This document shows positions 14,993 to 17,845 of a stretch of DNA of 17,845 nt, one piece after another; position 1 is the stretch's first letter, and every line of letters starts with the position of its first letter. The DNA is from an uncultured Lachnospiraceae bacterium (GTDB taxonomy: Bacteria; Bacillota; Clostridia; Lachnospirales; Lachnospiraceae): contig CAKQXY010000060.1 of NCBI GenBank assembly GCA_934292725.1, positions 1-17,845 on the forward strand, written 5' to 3'. The position numbers were made by a program, and so were the translations under genes. The notes under the pieces were generated by a model. That model was not told the origin of the DNA. It ran no database searches and was given only the letters and a program-made list of their open reading frames with translations.

Positions 14993-17845
14993 TTGAGAAA
15001 ACAAGTATTGCTGAAAAAAGGTATTGCAGGACTGCTTTCTATTGGAATGCTGTTAGGGTCTGTTATTCCGACAGCAGCACAGGAAACATCCAGTCAAAGT
15101 GCATTTGAAACGAAGCTGCAAGAGCAGACGCAAGAAACGCAAATGCAGTCTGAAGAGCTGACGTCTGAAACAGAATCCGAAACTGCCAAGACTCAGTCGC
15201 AGGAAACTCAGACAGAAACATCTGCGCAGGAAAGTGAAGTGATTCCATCGGAAGAATCCTCATCCACATCACAGGCAGAAACAAGTGAAGTTCAGACAGA
15301 GCAGCCAACACAAACTGAAATTCAAAGTGAGCCTCAGACGCAGGAGACAATGCAGACCTCGTCAGAAGCTGACAGTGTAGAAGAAACGCAGGAAAATGAA
15401 ACAGAGTATTCTACAGAAGAATTTACAGAGGAAGAGTCTACAGAAGAGGAATCTACAGAAGAGGAAACAACCGAAGAAGCAGAGTTAGAAGGAGTTGAAG
15501 AAAGCTTCTATGCTAATGCAAGCTTAAATACAGATTCAAAAGTGTATTCTGGATGGAAAAAAGATTCATTAGAGCTAGTGACACTTCCAGCAGGTTCTTG
15601 TGTTTACATAACATCTGTAGTTTGTGTGGATGAAGAACCGCGATGGGCGCATGTTATTTTTGATATTAATGAATACTGTTATGAAGGATATATTCAATTT
15701 GAATTACTTTCTGTAAGCTACGATGCCAATCTTATGGCAGCAGATGAGACACAGGCCTTTCCAGCAGATTACCAAAGTGCCTTGAATGCACTTCATCAGG
15801 CACATCCTAATTGGATATTTAAGCCAGTTTATGTTGGCGATACCTTTGATTATGCAGTTGGACAGCAGATGGCGGTAGCATCGAGAGCGCTTGTAAGCAC
15901 TTATTATAATGAATGTTTCCGATCTATGTTAGACAGAGATTACAATTGGCAAACCAATACTTGGAAAGCATGGGAGCCGGGTTGGGCTGGTGCGTCAGAA
16001 GAGACTGTGCGCTACTATATGGATCCGCGAAATTTCCTGAATGAGAATGATATTTTTATGTTTGAATCTCTTACATATGAAAAATATCAGGAAGAGGATG
16101 TTGTGGAAGCAGCGCTTGCCAATACATTTATGGCAAATACTAATGTTCCTGGAGAAGAGTATACATATGCATGGCTGTTTTGCTGGATTGGTGAAAAATA
16201 CGATATTAATCCGGTAGCACTTGCAAGCCGTGTCAGACAGGAGCAGGGAGCTGGAACATCAGATTTAATTTCAGGAAAATATGCTGGATATGAAGGATTG
16301 TACAATTATTTCAATATACAGGCAACTGGTTCAAGTAGAGATCAAATCGTGCAGAATGGATTAAAAGAGGCAAAGACGGGTTCGACAATGATGCTTCCAG
16401 ATGGTACAGTATCAAGTGGATCTTGGGATACCCCAACAAAGGCATTGATTGGCGGTTCATTGAAGTTTGCCAATCTGTATATTCTCAAAAATCAGAATAC
16501 TCTATATGCCCAAAAATTTGACTATGACGGTCAGTATAACGGTAAATATTGGCATCAATACATGACCAATATCATGGCACCGTATTCAGAGGGAAATCAA
16601 GTAAGAAGATCCTATACCAATAGTGGTCAATTAGGAAATAGTTTTGTATTTTTGATTCCTGTTTATGAGGAGCGTCCGGTATCTTCACCCAAACCACAGG
16701 AACGAAAAAATCAAAATAATTGTTTGAAATCTTTGTCGGTAAATGGCCAAGAAGTTATTACAAAATTTGATAGAAATCAAAGGGATTTTTATTACTCAGT
16801 AGGAGAGAAGACAGCTTATGTAAATGTAGCAGTGAAGACGGCTTCTTCATCTGCAACATTAGAATTTTCCAATATCGGAAAAATGTCGCATAAGGTCGAA
16901 GTAAGTGCAATTTCCGTGACAGCAGAGGATGGAACAACGGCGCAGTATCGCTTGATTGTTGGTCGAGGAATACAGATTGAAGAAGGTTTTTTTAATGACT
17001 TTTATGTGAATTCTTATCGGAAACGATATGCATCACTTGAAAAACGATATGGAGATGATTTAGATGCTTATTATGAACATTATCTGACAGTTGGAAAAGC
17101 TGCTGGATGGGATGGATCAAAGGGCTATTTTTCTGATGATGAAAATCATAAAACGGATTCATCTGCTATATATAATGGAGTAGATTATACACCTGTATTT
17201 AATGCAACTTATTATTTGAATCAATATCCAGATTTGAAGGCGGCATTTGGGTCTGATTCTGCAGCTGCTCTAAAGCATTTTGTAGAGAACGGAATCAAAG
17301 AGGGAAGACGTGCCAGCGTAGATTTTGATGTAACAATCTACAAGGACAACTATCCGGATCTACAGAAGGCGTTTGGTGATGATAATAGATTGTATGTTGA
17401 TCATTATTTAAACTTTGGATTAAATGAAGGCAGAAGAGGTGATATACAAATCCTAAATGGAATTGCAGTTGCGTCTGATGGAAAAAAATATTATTATGAT
17501 AATGGTAAGATCAATACAAGCTATACAGGTTTAGCATCATATCAGGGAATGAAATATTATGTATTAGCGGGGATTGTTCAGGAAAACTATACTGGTCTTG
17601 TCTTATATGAGAATGTTTGGTATTACGTCAAAAATGGAATGGTTGATTGGACATTTACCGGACTGGTATTGTATTATGGAAGTTGGTACTATGTTGAAAA
17701 AGGAGTGCTAAATTGGAATTATACCGGATTGGTATTGTATGGAGACTGGTATTACGTCAAAAATGGAATGGTTGATTGGACATTTACCGGACTAGTATTG
17801 TATTATGGAAGCTGGTACTATGTTGAAAAAGGAATGCTAAATTGG
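14993..17845 (+). CDS. Secreted cell-wall glucosaminidase with cadherin-like and wall-binding repeats (3' end outside window)
   Basis: The frame is open for 951 codons to the right edge. TTG at 14993 is chosen because GGAGGT lies 7 bases upstream and the product begins with a complete signal peptide (RKQVLLKK, hydrophobic core, cleavage near TAA-Q at 29). Residues 30-170 are a low-complexity Ser/Thr/Glu/Gln stalk. About 170-245 resembles an SH3-like domain. About 259-545 is an endo-beta-N-acetylglucosaminidase domain with probable catalytic E417 in SRVRQEQGAG and the MDPRNFLNENDIFMFE motif, cutting peptidoglycan glycan strands. About 576-660 is a cadherin-like beta-sandwich (LKSLSVNG...). About 735-815 holds two YPDL-AFG...EGRR repeats. 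From about 820 there are GLVLYYGSWYYVEKG-type wall-binding repeats. It probably acts in cell separation or wall turnover, bound non-covalently to the envelope. The pair with hisS seems accidental. Confidence 0.88.
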   Translation, partial: MRKQVLLKKGIAGLLSIGMLLGSVIPTAAQETSSQSAFETKLQEQTQETQMQSEELTSETESETAKTQSQETQTETSAQESEVIPSEESSSTSQAETSEVQTEQPTQTEIQSEPQTQETMQTSSEADSVEETQENETEYSTEEFTEEESTEEESTEEETTEEAELEGVEESFYANASLNTDSKVYSGWKKDSLELVTLPAGSCVYITSVVCVDEEPRWAHVIFDINEYCYEGYIQFELLSVSYDANLMAADETQAFPADYQSALNALHQAHPNWIFKPVYVGDTFDYAVGQQMAVASRALVSTYYNECFRSMLDRDYNWQTNTWKAWEPGWAGASEETVRYYMDPRNFLNENDIFMFESLTYEKYQEEDVVEAALANTFMANTNVPGEEYTYAWLFCWIGEKYDINPVALASRVRQEQGAGTSDLISGKYAGYEGLYNYFNIQATGSSRDQIVQNGLKEAKTGSTMMLPDGTVSSGSWDTPTKALIGGSLKFANLYILKNQNTLYAQKFDYDGQYNGKYWHQYMTNIMAPYSEGNQVRRSYTNSGQLGNSFVFLIPVYEERPVSSPKPQERKNQNNCLKSLSVNGQEVITKFDRNQRDFYYSVGEKTAYVNVAVKTASSSATLEFSNIGKMSHKVEVSAISVTAEDGTTAQYRLIVGRGIQIEEGFFNDFYVNSYRKRYASLEKRYGDDLDAYYEHYLTVGKAAGWDGSKGYFSDDENHKTDSSAIYNGVDYTPVFNATYYLNQYPDLKAAFGSDSAAALKHFVENGIKEGRRASVDFDVTIYKDNYPDLQKAFGDDNRLYVDHYLNFGLNEGRRGDIQILNGIAVASDGKKYYYDNGKINTSYTGLASYQGMKYYVLAGIVQENYTGLVLYENVWYYVKNGMVDWTFTGLVLYYGSWYYVEKGVLNWNYTGLVLYGDWYYVKNGMVDWTFTGLVLYYGSWYYVEKGMLNW
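17618..17845 (+). repeat. Near-identical 129-base tandem unit in the wall-binding region
   Basis: Positions 17618-17716 recur at 17747-17845 with three differences over 99 bases, a period of 129 bases or 43 residues. Each unit encodes two wall-binding motifs, WYYVKNGMVDWTFTGL and WYYVEKG-LNW. The second copy is cut by the window edge, so more copies may follow. Confidence 0.92.

Overview
The window looks like a chromosomal segment of a gut-type Firmicute, most likely a Lachnospiraceae member. The sequence is AT-rich with canonical sigma-A promoters and strong AGGAGG ribosome sites. The backbone genes are hemZ (only its last codons, at the left edge) and hisS, a pair I recall as neighbours in this family. 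A choline-binding-like secreted glucosaminidase follows. The taxonomic call is inference; no rRNA or marker comparison was possible.

Layout. 1-120 is the 3' end of hemZ. From 121 to about 13.5 kb an accessory block separates hemZ from hisS. It contains two further, truncated copies of the hemZ 3' end (5378-5441 and about 8568-8764), so it reads as stacked modules. Module A (121-5389) holds a promoter with an array of TACATCA repeats, a short terminated RNA, a small ORF, then an operon of secreted propeller-like protein, duplicated ABC permease and ABC ATPase. The ATPase stop codon lies inside the second hemZ repeat. Module B (5442-8567) has a related promoter, a strong hairpin, a lipoprotein pseudogene (frameshift in an A tract plus one nonsense codon), a 0.5-kb gene-free stretch and a second secreted propeller-like protein. 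Module C (8765 onward) starts with the third hemZ repeat fused to a copy of the small ORF, followed by a good promoter and a secreted protein of unknown function.

From about 9970 a separate unit begins: promoter, a cyclic-di-GMP-I (GEMM) riboswitch aptamer, an intrinsic terminator, and a 1068-residue soluble hybrid sensor kinase with two receiver domains. This links a second messenger to a phosphorelay protein. hisS then has its own promoter. A TTG-started secreted cell-wall hydrolase runs off the right edge; it carries an acidic Ser/Thr/Glu/Gln stalk, a glucosaminidase domain, a cadherin-like domain, YPDL repeats and cell-wall-binding repeats.

No integrase, transposase, CRISPR array, tRNA or rRNA was seen. 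The main novelty is the hemZ-hisS interval as an apparent integration or recombination site. Each module carries its own allele of the hemZ 3' end, shared regulatory repeats and an envelope-associated protein. How the modules enter is not shown by the sequence.
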